Below, piece after piece: positions 24,705 to 33,676 of a DNA stretch of 64,000 bases. The notes beneath the pieces were generated by a model. That model made no database searches. It saw only the letters and a program-made list of their open reading frames with translations, and was not told where the DNA came from. Source of the DNA: Planctomycetota bacterium (GTDB lineage: Bacteria > Planctomycetota > UBA1135 > GCA-002686595); NCBI GenBank assembly GCA_029250885.1, contig JAQXEK010000001.1, positions 244,190-308,189 of the forward strand. Reading direction: 5' to 3'. Both the position numbers and the translations under genes were made by a program. Position 1 is the stretch's first letter. The number at the start of each line of letters is the position of its first letter.

Positions 24705-27053
24705 CTAGGGAGTCGCCGAAACTAATGTGAACGATACCGAGTTCGTGAAGCCCGCATAGGCCTGATCATCTTGGGTGGTCAGGGCCTGCAGGTATATCAC
24801 AGTGCCCGCCAGGTTGGGGGTCGAGGGCGCCATGTTGGTGAGCTTCACCCTAGTGTCTCCCTCCGTAAAGGCCCCCTGTTTGAAGAGCCAGACTCCGTTG
24901 AGGTCCAAGCCGTGGAACCATCCATAGTTGTCAAACGGTGCAGGTGTGTCGTACTTGGCACCGGACCAGGCCAGGAAGTAGAACCCCGGCTCACCATTGT
25001 CCAGTTCGATGGTTACCTCGCTCCCCAAGGTCACCGTTGGAGGTGCAATCAAGGCGGGATAGCGAGGTAGGAAATCGGGGAGCGTGATGATGCCGTTCTC
25101 GGTCTCGACCCTGAGGTCGTGGACACCACCGGGCATGGATGGGAGAACCGGGATGCGGAGTTCCGAGGGGGAGACGCTGTTACTCGGTACCTCTAAGCCA
25201 TCTACGAAGGTGGTGACACCAACCAAGCTGGATCCGCGGACGATGTAATCTCCACTGTTCAATGCGTGAACTCCAGTGGCTTCCGTAATCGAAGGGCTGC
25301 CTAGGGTCGTCACTATTCGGACAGTGCCCGCTTCCTTGTTGCCGTTATAAAACTCGTAGGGAGAGCCGATCATAATGTCGTCCAGTCCGTCCTCATTTGC
25401 ATCGCCAGCGCTGGCCACACTTGTGCCGAACCGTGTACTTGCACCTCCCTGGATCAGGTTCCCGATCTCGATCCCGGACTCAACCGAGAAGATCTTGACG
25501 TAGCCCCAGTCGCCCTTTTGAGCCGGGGCGCCCGCGGCAAAATCCGCTAATCCATCGCCGTTTGTGTCGCCAAGAGCTGCGAGAGACGAGCCAAAGAAGG
25601 CCTCAGGCTTGCTGCCTTGGACGCGATAGAGAACCTCCCCAGCGTTGCCAGAGACGACGTAGACCGCGCCGGTGTTCGTGATCTCAAAGGGAGCCCCAAT
25701 GGCAAAGTCGGACTTGCCGTCTCCGTTTATGTCGCCAAGATCCAATAGGCTTGCTCCAAACTCCCCGTCTGGGAAGAAGCCAAAGATTTCGTATAGCCTA
25801 GCTTTCGTTGCGCCAGACCAAACTTCAACTCGCCCCACGACGCCTGCGCCGGATTTAAACGCGCCAGGGGCCGAGACTGCGAAGTCGGGTACGCCATCGA
25901 GATCCACATCACCAAGGCCCGTGACGGCCGTACCTAGCCGATCGTCCTGGCCGAAGGATTCGCCTTTGACGAGCTCTGCACCCGTTTCACCAGAGTAGAC
26001 GTAGAACCTGCCAACGTTGACAATAGGACCGGTTTCGTAGCCAGGAGATCCGATGATCAAGTCCTTATTCAAGTCGCCATCAATATCGCCCAGCCCGCCT
26101 ACAGCGGAGCCAAACAGATCATCGGCGATACCGGCAAAGCTCAAGTTGGGAGTCGTTTCGCCGCCAAGGTAAACGAAGGCCTCGCCCACGTGGCCCGGAG
26201 CTGTACCCGGTGCACCAACAAGGGTGCTATCGGGGCCGGCTCCCTTGGCAGTCGTATCGCCTACGTTGGCTACGGCGGCACCTAAGGCCCCGCCGGTTGT
26301 TGTGCCTTTGATTGTGACCAACTTTTCGGCTTTCTTACCGCCGTAAAGAAGCAGACGCCCGTTTCCTCCGAACTCACCGGGGTTTCCAAGAGCGAAGTCG
26401 CGAACGCCATCTGAGTTGATGTCATCCAAGAGAGCCAAACTCGTCCCGAGTCGACCCGTTTCCAGATTGCCCTTTATATTGGATACCTCAAGGAAACCTT
26501 CTTGGTCGGTTCCACCGTCCTGCTCGTAGTAAATCGTGCCGTTCCAGATTCGCGGAGAGAAAGTGCCGGCCGCCGGGTAAGCAACCCCGACACCCTCAAA
26601 GAAGGACAGGACACCGTCGGTAACAAATAGACTTCCCTCCGTAGTCCCGTTGGTGTAGTCCATGGACTGGCCACTGTTCGTAGTGACATAGAAGCCCACA
26701 ACCTGTCCTGCCGGAATGGGAAGATTGAAGGTGAATGGAAGTGGAGTTGCCTGACCTCCACCTTGCCCAGCGACGTTCCCTGAGGCTAATAGGGTCCAAG
26801 AAGTCAAGGAGGCTGTCTTGCCCGCATAACCACCAAACGAATAATAGACCTCAATGCCCACCGTGCCTGTGGGAATGCTCACGTCGAGCCCCCTCAGTAA
26901 GATGTCCTCAGCCGAACTGAGGTCAAACATGTTCCCGCTCTGCGCGTTTCCACCTGCATAGGTTGTGTCGAGGCTGATCAACTGGGCGGAGGCGTTGGTC
27001 AAGCAGGTGGTCGCAAGAGCTGCTGCGGCGAGGATCCTAGTCAAGAAGGCCAT
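24705..27053 (-). CDS. Secreted FG-GAP (integrin alpha-like) beta-propeller protein
   Basis: A 782-residue exported protein with signal peptide FLTRILAAAALATTCLTNASA. The ATG at 27053 is preferred to a TTG two codons upstream. Residues about 25-180 are a beta-rich domain with glycine- and threonine-rich strands. Seven FG-GAP repeats follow (about 200-560), each with the calcium-binding pattern DxDxDG or DxNxDG, for example LGDIDGDLNKDLIIGSPG, LGDVDLDGVPDFAVSAPG, LGDINGDGKSDFAIGAPF and LGDTNGDGLADFAAGAPA. Seven repeats would close one propeller. The C-terminal 200 residues are beta-sandwich-like (IPT/TIG-type) and end without an LPXTG or anchor. Such proteins are abundant in Planctomycetota and are thought to act in adhesion or at the cell surface. 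It is probably a single-gene unit. Confidence 0.87.
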   Translation of the reverse strand: MAFLTRILAAAALATTCLTNASAQLISLDTTYAGGNAQSGNMFDLSSAEDILLRGLDVSIPTGTVGIEVYYSFGGYAGKTASLTSWTLLASGNVAGQGGGQATPLPFTFNLPIPAGQVVGFYVTTNSGQSMDYTNGTTEGSLFVTDGVLSFFEGVGVAYPAAGTFSPRIWNGTIYYEQDGGTDQEGFLEVSNIKGNLETGRLGTSLALLDDINSDGVRDFALGNPGEFGGNGRLLLYGGKKAEKLVTIKGTTTGGALGAAVANVGDTTAKGAGPDSTLVGAPGTAPGHVGEAFVYLGGETTPNLSFAGIADDLFGSAVGGLGDIDGDLNKDLIIGSPGYETGPIVNVGRFYVYSGETGAELVKGESFGQDDRLGTAVTGLGDVDLDGVPDFAVSAPGAFKSGAGVVGRVEVWSGATKARLYEIFGFFPDGEFGASLLDLGDINGDGKSDFAIGAPFEITNTGAVYVVSGNAGEVLYRVQGSKPEAFFGSSLAALGDTNGDGLADFAAGAPAQKGDWGYVKIFSVESGIEIGNLIQGGASTRFGTSVASAGDANEDGLDDIMIGSPYEFYNGNKEAGTVRIVTTLGSPSITEATGVHALNSGDYIVRGSSLVGVTTFVDGLEVPSNSVSPSELRIPVLPSMPGGVHDLRVETENGIITLPDFLPRYPALIAPPTVTLGSEVTIELDNGEPGFYFLAWSGAKYDTPAPFDNYGWFHGLDLNGVWLFKQGAFTEGDTRVKLTNMAPSTPNLAGTVIYLQALTTQDDQAYAGFTNSVSFTLVSATP

Positions 27054-27059
27054 GTTCAA

Positions 27060-27435
27060 TTTCCGGTTGCAGAGAACTTCAAGGAGGGGCCCCAGTTGTG
27101 GGGAGGGCCACTGGAAGTAGGTGTGGAGAAGACGGACAAGGTGGAGAAAAAGATCCCTAGCATCGAAGAGATCGAACCAAAAGGTACCCTGCTAATAGGG
27201 GCGAAGAAGTACCAATTTTGGGGTCTGATACATCATGTGGTCTAGAAAAGGCCATTTCAAGGCGATTTGCGGGGCTAAACCGACTGGAACTGGGCGGTTG
27301 GCGACCAGTTCGTTACCCAAAATCTGGCCTTATAAGCTATTGAGGCCGGTGTTGTGGAATAGTCGCCGTGCTTGGCTGTATGCTCAGGAGACGCCCATCC
27401 GGAGGGAACCCTAACTTGGTCCATCGTTGAGAATT
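27060..27435. other. 376-base divergent intergenic region
   Basis: This separates the FG-GAP gene (minus) from the membrane protein gene (plus) and must hold both promoters. A -10-like TATAAG at 27331-27336 is the best plus-strand candidate, but its -35 is poor. A short inverted repeat, ACTGG...CCAGT, spans about 27280-27307. I see no gene and no recognised riboswitch. Confidence 0.4.
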
Positions 27436-28221
27436 ATGAGCAATCCCGAAGAGAATCCTAGTCCAGCAGCCCCTCAAGTCCCGGCCGAGGGCCCTGGCGT
27501 GGAGAAGGGAGCTCCTTCTAAGGGCATGGAAAGGGAGTCCATCTGGGACATCTACTACCCCCGGAAGGTAGATCAGGACAAGCAGGCTGTCCTGGTGGCT
27601 TCGTTCCCCATGATCATCTACTTCTGGCCATCCATGATCGTGTTCCTGGGGTGCGGATTCTTGAGCATGGTGGGGGTGTCGCCTAACGCTCTGGGTTGGG
27701 CGGGGTCATGTGCGTTGCTTTTCAACCTGCTGGTCATCGTCACGGACCTCAACCAGAAGAAGTTCACCATCGCCCTGCTGACGCTTATCGTGGGAGGGCT
27801 GCTCCTGTACATCACCTCCCAAAAAGACGTGGCCTTTGTGGGGGCCCTTGGCACTTGGGTCACAAGCCTCACCCTGACCTATAGCACCCATGTCTATTTT
27901 CTGGTGGGTGGCTTCCTGTTCGTATTTATGGGGCTAGGCTGCCTGCAACCCCGCATGGACTATTGGCGATTTGAGCCTAACGAGTTCACGCACTACTTGC
28001 AGCCCTGGGGCCGGGACCAGTCTGTGCCTCGCCAGGGCAGCACGGTCACCCGCGAGATCCCCGACGTCCTGGAGCTTATGCTGACATTCGGTGGGGGGAC
28101 CCTTCTCGTGCGGCGTGAGAACCAGATCGTTGCACGTATTGAGCATGTGCCCTTCCTTGGGCGTCGGATGCAGGCCATTGAGCGCATGCTCGGAGTCACA
28201 CGTGTCCGGACGATGGGGTGA
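27436..28221 (+). CDS. Polytopic membrane protein of unknown function
   Basis: A 261-residue protein I do not recognise. The ATG at 27436 is preferred to an in-frame TTG three codons earlier. Residues 1-35 are Pro/Glu-rich and probably disordered. About five hydrophobic helices follow (around 50-70, 75-100, 105-125, 130-150 and 155-172). The last 85 residues are soluble, with strand-rich segments (MDYWRFEPNEFTHYLQPWG, LTFGGGTLLVRRENQIVARI) that recall a PH-like or other small beta domain fused to a membrane unit. It is followed 56 bases later by the VLRF1-like gene on the same strand, so the two may share a transcript. No charged active-site cluster is apparent. Confidence 0.8.
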   Translation: MSNPEENPSPAAPQVPAEGPGVEKGAPSKGMERESIWDIYYPRKVDQDKQAVLVASFPMIIYFWPSMIVFLGCGFLSMVGVSPNALGWAGSCALLFNLLVIVTDLNQKKFTIALLTLIVGGLLLYITSQKDVAFVGALGTWVTSLTLTYSTHVYFLVGGFLFVFMGLGCLQPRMDYWRFEPNEFTHYLQPWGRDQSVPRQGSTVTREIPDVLELMLTFGGGTLLVRRENQIVARIEHVPFLGRRMQAIERMLGVTRVRTMG

Positions 28222-28277
28222 GGCACGTTGCCACTATGGCTAGCCTTCTTTAAGCCAAACGGATAGTCTCATGGGCC

Positions 28278-28946
28278 ATGGCGAATCCCGAGCCCCTGCC
28301 CCCTGGGCTACCCGCAACTTTTCCTTGGGAGGACTGTGAGCAGATCTGCCTTGAGTTCGACGCTCTCGATGAAGCGCCGAGCCGTGGTCATCCAAATCGC
28401 TGCATTTTCACAAGTGGTGATTGGTGCCTAATTCCTCCCATGGCCATCTCGCTTGGACAGCCGCGCCAGAACCTCGTCAATTGGATCCCAGAGATTCCCT
28501 TTGAGCCTGGGTTGCAGGTGGTGATCTGCTTGCAGGCCGGGGCCACTTCTTTAGGCCTCTTCGAAGCCGGTGTCGTTCTTCATACGAAGACCATCAAGCG
28601 CTACGTCGTTCGTGGCAATGGCCGAGCTCAGCCAACCCACCTAAACTCGAAGGGGAAGTCTCGCTATGGGTCTCGTCTACGGCTGCAAAATGCCAAGGCG
28701 ATTCTGGAAGAGACCAGCGAGAAACTTCACGATTGGTGGGACGAGTACGGAGAGCCCGAGGTGGTCTTTTTTAATGCGCCCGTGCGTTTGTGGGCTGATC
28801 TAATGCGCGCCCAACCTCCAGTGCCTTTCGATGGGCTCCCCCTGGTGAGGATCCCCCTTGACCTTCCCAAGCCAACCACAGACGTCCTTCTTCGTGCTTA
28901 TCGGTCCCTTTGCTACGGGCAGATTCGCCGGGTGGAACAGGCGTGA
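28278..28946 (+). CDS. Probable bacterial VLRF1 (Vms1/ANKZF1-like release factor 1) protein
   Basis: A 222-residue soluble protein. The central block (residues 104-150) reads KTIKRYVVRGNGRAQPTHLN, then a KGKSRYGSRLRLQNAKAILEE segment. It matches the catalytic region of the Vms1/ANKZF1 release-factor domain: the same 'RY.VR....Q' loop, the 'KGKs..GS.LR..N' helix start, and a retained glutamine (Gln118 in GRAQ) where eRF1 has GGQ and Vms1 GSQ. In eukaryotes this domain cleaves peptidyl-tRNA on stalled 60S subunits. Bacterial VLRF1 proteins are predicted, not well characterised, ribosome-rescue factors. The N-terminal 100 residues are beta-rich, and the C-terminal FFNAPVRLWADL region fits the domain's last strand and helix. 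No zinc-finger or ankyrin part is present. It is translationally coupled to rsmE, another large-family ribosome gene. Confidence 0.72.
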   Translation: MANPEPLPPGLPATFPWEDCEQICLEFDALDEAPSRGHPNRCIFTSGDWCLIPPMAISLGQPRQNLVNWIPEIPFEPGLQVVICLQAGATSLGLFEAGVVLHTKTIKRYVVRGNGRAQPTHLNSKGKSRYGSRLRLQNAKAILEETSEKLHDWWDEYGEPEVVFFNAPVRLWADLMRAQPPVPFDGLPLVRIPLDLPKPTTDVLLRAYRSLCYGQIRRVEQA

Positions 28947-29659
28947 ATCTCATCCTCTTGCATCCTGAAGACCTCTGCGAAGAGGGCGTCTATCGGCTCC
29001 GCGGCCGCCGCTTCGAGCACATTCGCCATGTGCACCGCGCAGACACGGGGGCGACTTTGAGAGTCGGCTTCATCAATGGCGATATCGGGACAGGCGTCGT
29101 CCTCGAGCTCTCCGACAAACAGGCTACTCTTGCTGTTACCTACGCAAAAAAGCCGCCGGCTGCCCTACCTTTGACTCTGATTCTTGGCCTGCCTCGGCCG
29201 CGCATGCTCAAGCGGACCCTGCAGACCGTGGCAGCAATGGGCGTCAAAAAGATCGTCTTGCTCAACGGTTATCGAGTGGAGAAGAGCTATTGGCAGACTC
29301 CCATCTTGACGGCCGAGGGGCTGGCCGAGCACCTACACCTTGGACTAGAACAAGCCGTGGACACGGTGCTCCCCAAGGTCGTCTTGCAGAGGCGCTTTAA
29401 GCCCTTTGTGGAAGACGAGCTGCCCGCCATTGCAGAGGGAACGCGCGGCCTGGTGGCCCATCCCTACGACGCCCAACCGCTGCCCGCTGCGGAAAAGACC
29501 CCGACGACCCTGGCCATTGGACCCGAAGGTGGCTTTATTCCCTACGAGATCCAGAAGCTGCGCGAGGCCGGGCTGGAACCCGTGCACATGGGCCCAAGAA
29601 TTTTGCGGGTGGAGACCGCCGTACCGTCCCTACTCAGCCGCCTGTTTCCTATCACGTAG
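28943..29659 (+). CDS. rsmE: 16S rRNA (uracil-1498-N3)-methyltransferase RsmE
   Basis: A 238-residue member of the SPOUT-fold RsmE family. The GTG at 28943 overlaps the preceding stop (GTGA) and gives a normal N-terminus (NLILLHPEDL, a PUA-like domain). An upstream ATG at 28910 would only add antiphase sequence of the previous gene. The knotted SAM-binding segment is visible as LAIGPEGGFIPYEIQKLREAG and LGPRILRVETAVPSLLS (here MGPRILRVETAV). RsmE methylates U1498 of 16S rRNA in the assembled 30S subunit. Its last 30 bases overlap the 3' end of the convergent DUF3810 gene. Confidence 0.95.
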   Translation: MNLILLHPEDLCEEGVYRLRGRRFEHIRHVHRADTGATLRVGFINGDIGTGVVLELSDKQATLAVTYAKKPPAALPLTLILGLPRPRMLKRTLQTVAAMGVKKIVLLNGYRVEKSYWQTPILTAEGLAEHLHLGLEQAVDTVLPKVVLQRRFKPFVEDELPAIAEGTRGLVAHPYDAQPLPAAEKTPTTLAIGPEGGFIPYEIQKLREAGLEPVHMGPRILRVETAVPSLLSRLFPIT

Positions 29660-30805
29660 TTCGGCGTCTTCTCTGCGTCGATCTGCCAGTATGAGATCCA
29701 CCAGGTGGCCGTAGCTCTCCACGCCATCGGCTTGCCCCTGACTCCGAAGATAGGCGTGGTTCGTGGCCTGCGCAAGATTCCCGGCCAGCCCCATCATCTC
29801 CGCCCACCAGGCCGCAGCTCGATTGCGCTGCTCTTTCACTTCAGGACTTAATCCAGCCAAGATCTCAAATACAACCGAGTCCTCTCGTCCGCCCTGGAGA
29901 CCAAACAGAGCGTTGCTTGCGGATCCCAAGGCCACCATGTAAGCCGAGTAGCGGAGCTCGTTGGAATCAGATCCCATACAGGCCTGCCACGCGACGAAGT
30001 TGGCTTCACCTTCTCTTGCGATTCCGAGTTGATGGGCCATCTCGTGGCAGGCGGTAAAGGGGCGCGCCCAGCTTGGCTGCTGACCATTCAAGTGAGCATC
30101 ACCGGTAAAAGGAGAGTAGATTCCACTGATGCCTAGACGGGATAGAAGCGGGGACCCATTGGCCAATCGGAAGCTTGGCTCCCTTCCCCCAAAGATCGGG
30201 ATCTTCTTCGACAGGTTAGCCATGGCGGTGAGTGCCAAGGATTGACCCGCATTGGACTCCATGCTGATTAGATTCTGGTCGACTAGGGGCTCGATTTGAT
30301 TACAACCCGTGACAAGGCTCCTGCAGAGGGCCTCAAGCTCTGCCGTTTGGATGGCCAACTCTGGACGATTCAAGAATCTGTCTAGGCCAATGTGAGTCGC
30401 ATAGGGAAGCCTCGCGTGGTGGAACCCCCATAGCCCTAGGAATGTCAGGTAACACAGGCCTGTCCAAAACACGCCCCGAACGATCCCTGCCTGGACGCCA
30501 ATGGATAGGGTGATTGTTTGGCGAAGGATCCCCGAGAGTCCGCGAATGCTTAGAAGCATCACGGCACAGGTGGCGAGCAGCAGCAGCACCTCCGATGCGG
30601 AGAAGGAAAGCCCACCAAAGGCTGCTTTTTGCAGCCGGAAAACCTGGGGGTAGATGGCTTCGCAGTACACGCTTTCGATCCACTTTGCCGGTGCCAAGTG
30701 CAAGACACCAAAGCACAGGAAAACGGTGACTAAGACCCGCTTGGGCCAGGGCTGCTTGCTTGCTGCGGCCTTAGGGGGAGGTTCGAAGGGAATTGGTTCG
30801 GGCAT
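29630..30805 (-). CDS. DUF3810 family membrane protein with zincin motif
   Basis: A 391-residue protein. The ATG at 30805 is preferred to a GTG at 30862. Three N-terminal hydrophobic segments (about 25-120) are followed by a soluble domain. Around residues 245-265 lies HEMAHQLGIAREGEANF, an HEXXH motif with a downstream glutamate, which is the defining feature of DUF3810. The family is described as integral membrane proteins with a probable metalloprotease fold. No substrate is known. The gene is convergent with rsmE (30-base overlap of ends) and divergent from the DUF808 gene, with their starts 136 bases apart. Confidence 0.85.
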   Translation of the reverse strand: MPEPIPFEPPPKAAASKQPWPKRVLVTVFLCFGVLHLAPAKWIESVYCEAIYPQVFRLQKAAFGGLSFSASEVLLLLATCAVMLLSIRGLSGILRQTITLSIGVQAGIVRGVFWTGLCYLTFLGLWGFHHARLPYATHIGLDRFLNRPELAIQTAELEALCRSLVTGCNQIEPLVDQNLISMESNAGQSLALTAMANLSKKIPIFGGREPSFRLANGSPLLSRLGISGIYSPFTGDAHLNGQQPSWARPFTACHEMAHQLGIAREGEANFVAWQACMGSDSNELRYSAYMVALGSASNALFGLQGGREDSVVFEILAGLSPEVKEQRNRAAAWWAEMMGLAGNLAQATNHAYLRSQGQADGVESYGHLVDLILADRRREDAELRDRKQAAE

Positions 30806-30941
30806 CGGATCGAGCGTGATAAGCGAAGGCCTGAAAGGTAGCGTCTCGCGATCCTGTTGCACTCAAGGTTATGAAGGAATCCGGCGCTCTTCCTTCGTAG
30901 ACTTGTTCTTCACCAAAGTACCCCTAATACCAACGCGCACC

Positions 30942-31871
30942 ATGGCTTCTAGTTTTTTCGCCCTCTTCGATGACATCGCGACCATGCTCGACGACGTGGC
31001 CACCATGACTAAAGTGGCCGTCAAGAAGACCGCGGGTGTTCTGGGGGATGACTTGGCCCTCAACGCCGAGCAGGTGACCGGTGTCCAACCCGATCGCGAG
31101 CTGCCTGTGGTCTGGGCCGTCGCCAAGGGCTCCTTGGTCAACAAGGCCATCCTGGTTCCCTCGGCACTTCTCATCAGCGCCTTTGCGCCAATCCTGATCA
31201 CGCCCCTATTGATGTTGGGTGGAGCCTACCTTTGCTTTGAGGGTGCCGAGAAGTTGATGCACGGTGGTGGGGGACACAGTGAGAAGCTGAAGGAGGCCAT
31301 CGCAGATCCCAAGGTTGACCTAGTCGCCTTCGAGATGGGAAAAATTAAAGGTGCTATCCGAACGGACTTTGTTCTGTCTGCAGAGATCGTCGCTATCACC
31401 TTGGACACGGTAGCGGACAAGGGAGTTGCCGACCAAGCCATGGTACTCACGGCCATTGCTCTGCTCATCACCGTTGGCGTCTATGGTCTTGTAGGTGGTA
31501 TTGTGAAATTGGATGATCTCGGCCTGCACCTTAAGGGAATGGATGGGGAAGGCCTACTTACGAAGGGGCAGCGCTGGATCGGCTTCCTGTTGATTCAGGC
31601 TGCGCCCCTTCTGCTGAAGACCCTATCGTTTGTCGGCACCATCGCCATGTTTCTAGTCGGCGGTGGAATACTCGTCCATGGAGTGGGGCCCTTGGCTGAG
31701 TTCATCCAAAACCTAAGCGAAGGCGCAAGTGAAGTCGGTGCCCTGGGCTGGCTGCTTGGGCCCCTCGCCTCGCCCCTGGCCAATGGAGTCGTCGGCCTGG
31801 TGGCGGGCGCGCTCTTGGTGCTGGGGATTGGACTGCTGCCTAAGAAGCGGGAAGAAGCCCAAGAGGCCTAG
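30942..31871 (+). CDS. DUF808 family inner-membrane protein (YedI-like)
   Basis: A 309-residue protein of the same length as E. coli YedI (305). The start at ATG 30942 opens with ASSFFALFDDIATMLDDVAT, the family's conserved N-terminus. The open frame further upstream to 30654 is antisense to the DUF3810 gene and unlikely to be translated. Around six to seven membrane helices are spread over residues 70-300 (for example SALLISAFAPILITPLLMLG, MVLTAIALLITVGVYGLVGG and GWLLGPLASPLANGVVGLV). DUF808 proteins have no known function and have been suggested to be transporters. The last four bases overlap the end of the convergent ABC gene. Confidence 0.88.
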   Translation: MASSFFALFDDIATMLDDVATMTKVAVKKTAGVLGDDLALNAEQVTGVQPDRELPVVWAVAKGSLVNKAILVPSALLISAFAPILITPLLMLGGAYLCFEGAEKLMHGGGGHSEKLKEAIADPKVDLVAFEMGKIKGAIRTDFVLSAEIVAITLDTVADKGVADQAMVLTAIALLITVGVYGLVGGIVKLDDLGLHLKGMDGEGLLTKGQRWIGFLLIQAAPLLLKTLSFVGTIAMFLVGGGILVHGVGPLAEFIQNLSEGASEVGALGWLLGPLASPLANGVVGLVAGALLVLGIGLLPKKREEAQEA

Positions 31872-33676
31872 GCTTCATCCTGGCTGTACTGCAGTCGGTA
31901 CAGCTTCCAGTAGAAGCCGCGTGCGGCTAGCAGCTCATCGTGGCTGCCCTGCTCTACCAGCTCGCCCTTATGCATGACGAGGATGCGGTCCACGTCGCGA
32001 ATCGTGGAAAGCCGGTGGGCAATGATTAGGGACGTGCGATCCTTCATCACCCGGCCAACCGCCTCCTGCAGGAGGTTCTCCATGTGAGAGTCCACACTAG
32101 ATGTCGCCTCGTCTAAGGCTAAGACGCCGGGACGCAGAGCCAACACCCTGGCGAAGGAGATCAACTGGCGCTCACCCGAGGACAGCCCCTTGCCACGCTC
32201 GCGGACTGGCTCGTCGTAGCCAGCTGGTAGCCTTGCGATGACCTTGTCGAGGTGCAGCTCGTCCGCAGCAGCCCGGGCTGTGGCATCATCAATCTCGGGG
32301 TGACCGAGGTGAATGTTGTCGATGATATTTCCGGCAAACAGGAACACGTCCTGTTGCACGATGCCAATTCGCGAGCGCAGGTCCTTAAGGCTGTACTGGC
32401 GCACGTCGACTCCATCTAGCTCGATGGCTCCAGAATTGATGTCGTAGAGCCGAGTCAGGAGCTTAAGGATCGTAGTCTTCCCTGCTCCGGTTGCGCCAAC
32501 GAAGGCGACCTTCTCCCCAGGGGCAACTTCGAAGCTGACCTTGTTCAAGACCGGGTTCGTCTCGTCATAGCCGAAGGTGACATCGCGGAAGCGAATGTGG
32601 CCCTTGGTCTCGCTGGATTTGTGGGGGGTCTCGACTTGGGGAATCGAGTCGTCGGTGTCTAGGATCCGGAAGACCCGCTCCGAGGCCGTCATCGCATTCT
32701 GCATGACGGTGTACTTCATGCTGAGCTCATTCAGCGGTCCGAAGAAGCGCTCCATGTACTGCAGAAAGGCAACCAGGGTTCCCAAGGTAATCCCAGGATG
32801 CATGGTCTCGCTGAGGGGCGCAGCGCCAAGAGCTTCTAGGGCCAGTCCGCCGCCGTACCACAGGATCAAAGCCATGGTGATCGAACTCAGCATATCGGTA
32901 AGGGCCGATAGGCAGGACTCCCAATTCACGCTGCGCAGTTGGGCTGAGCACAGGCCCTCGTTGATCTCGTCGAACTTGCTCTTAGTGAGCTTCTCTCTGC
33001 CAAAGCTTTGTACCAGCGGCATGCCAGAGCTCTGCTCGTGGAGGTAGGCGTTTAGCTTCGAGCGACGGGACACCATGTCGTCGTAGGCCCGTCGAACGCG
33101 GATGCGAACCCAGAGTGTTGAGACCAGCAGAATCGGGACGGCGCAAAGCGCAACCAGGGTCAGCTGCCAGTTCATCCAAAAGAGGATGCTTAGGATGGCG
33201 AGCAGGTTAATCAGGTCGCCAAGTATCGTGACCACACCGGATGCAAACATCTCACCAAGGGACTCGATGTCTGTGGTGACGCGCCCGATTAGCCGGCCTA
33301 TCGGATTCTTATCAAAGAAGCGTGCCGACAACTTCTGCAGGTGCCGAAAGACCGCCATGCGAAGGTCGATCAGGGCATTCTGGCCAGCCAGCTCCAGGGT
33401 GTATGCCTGTAATGCTCGGCCCAAGAGTTCGCCGACAACTGCGACGCCAACCGCTCCAAGCAGCCAACCAAATCCTTTGAGTTCACCCGTGATGAGGTAG
33501 TCGTCGATGGCGATCCGGATCAGCATGGGCTGGGCCAAGCCAAGGGCTGATGTGAACAGCAAGAGACACAGCGAGAGCCACAGCCACTTCTGGTGGGGTG
33601 CGACGAAGGTCCACAGGCGCTTCATCAGCCGGAAGTCAAAGGCTGCACCGGGTTGTTTCTCGAGTTCAGTCTTCAT
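31868..33676 (-). CDS. ABC exporter half-transporter, second subunit (canonical Walker B)
   Basis: A 602-residue fusion of six membrane helices (about 20-310) and a nucleotide-binding domain (about 340-590). The ATG at 33676 overlaps the stop of the preceding ABC gene by 11 bases. Walker A is GATGAGKTT, Walker B VLALDEATSSVD with its catalytic glutamate, and the H-loop IAHRLST. The signature reads LSSGE rather than LSGGQ. In heterodimeric exporters, the subunit with the intact glutamate commonly carries a deviant signature, as here. Probable lipid or multidrug exporter of the MsbA/BmrCD/TM287-288 class; the substrate cannot be told. Confidence 0.92.
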   Translation of the reverse strand: MKTELEKQPGAAFDFRLMKRLWTFVAPHQKWLWLSLCLLLFTSALGLAQPMLIRIAIDDYLITGELKGFGWLLGAVGVAVVGELLGRALQAYTLELAGQNALIDLRMAVFRHLQKLSARFFDKNPIGRLIGRVTTDIESLGEMFASGVVTILGDLINLLAILSILFWMNWQLTLVALCAVPILLVSTLWVRIRVRRAYDDMVSRRSKLNAYLHEQSSGMPLVQSFGREKLTKSKFDEINEGLCSAQLRSVNWESCLSALTDMLSSITMALILWYGGGLALEALGAAPLSETMHPGITLGTLVAFLQYMERFFGPLNELSMKYTVMQNAMTASERVFRILDTDDSIPQVETPHKSSETKGHIRFRDVTFGYDETNPVLNKVSFEVAPGEKVAFVGATGAGKTTILKLLTRLYDINSGAIELDGVDVRQYSLKDLRSRIGIVQQDVFLFAGNIIDNIHLGHPEIDDATARAAADELHLDKVIARLPAGYDEPVRERGKGLSSGERQLISFARVLALRPGVLALDEATSSVDSHMENLLQEAVGRVMKDRTSLIIAHRLSTIRDVDRILVMHKGELVEQGSHDELLAARGFYWKLYRLQYSQDEA

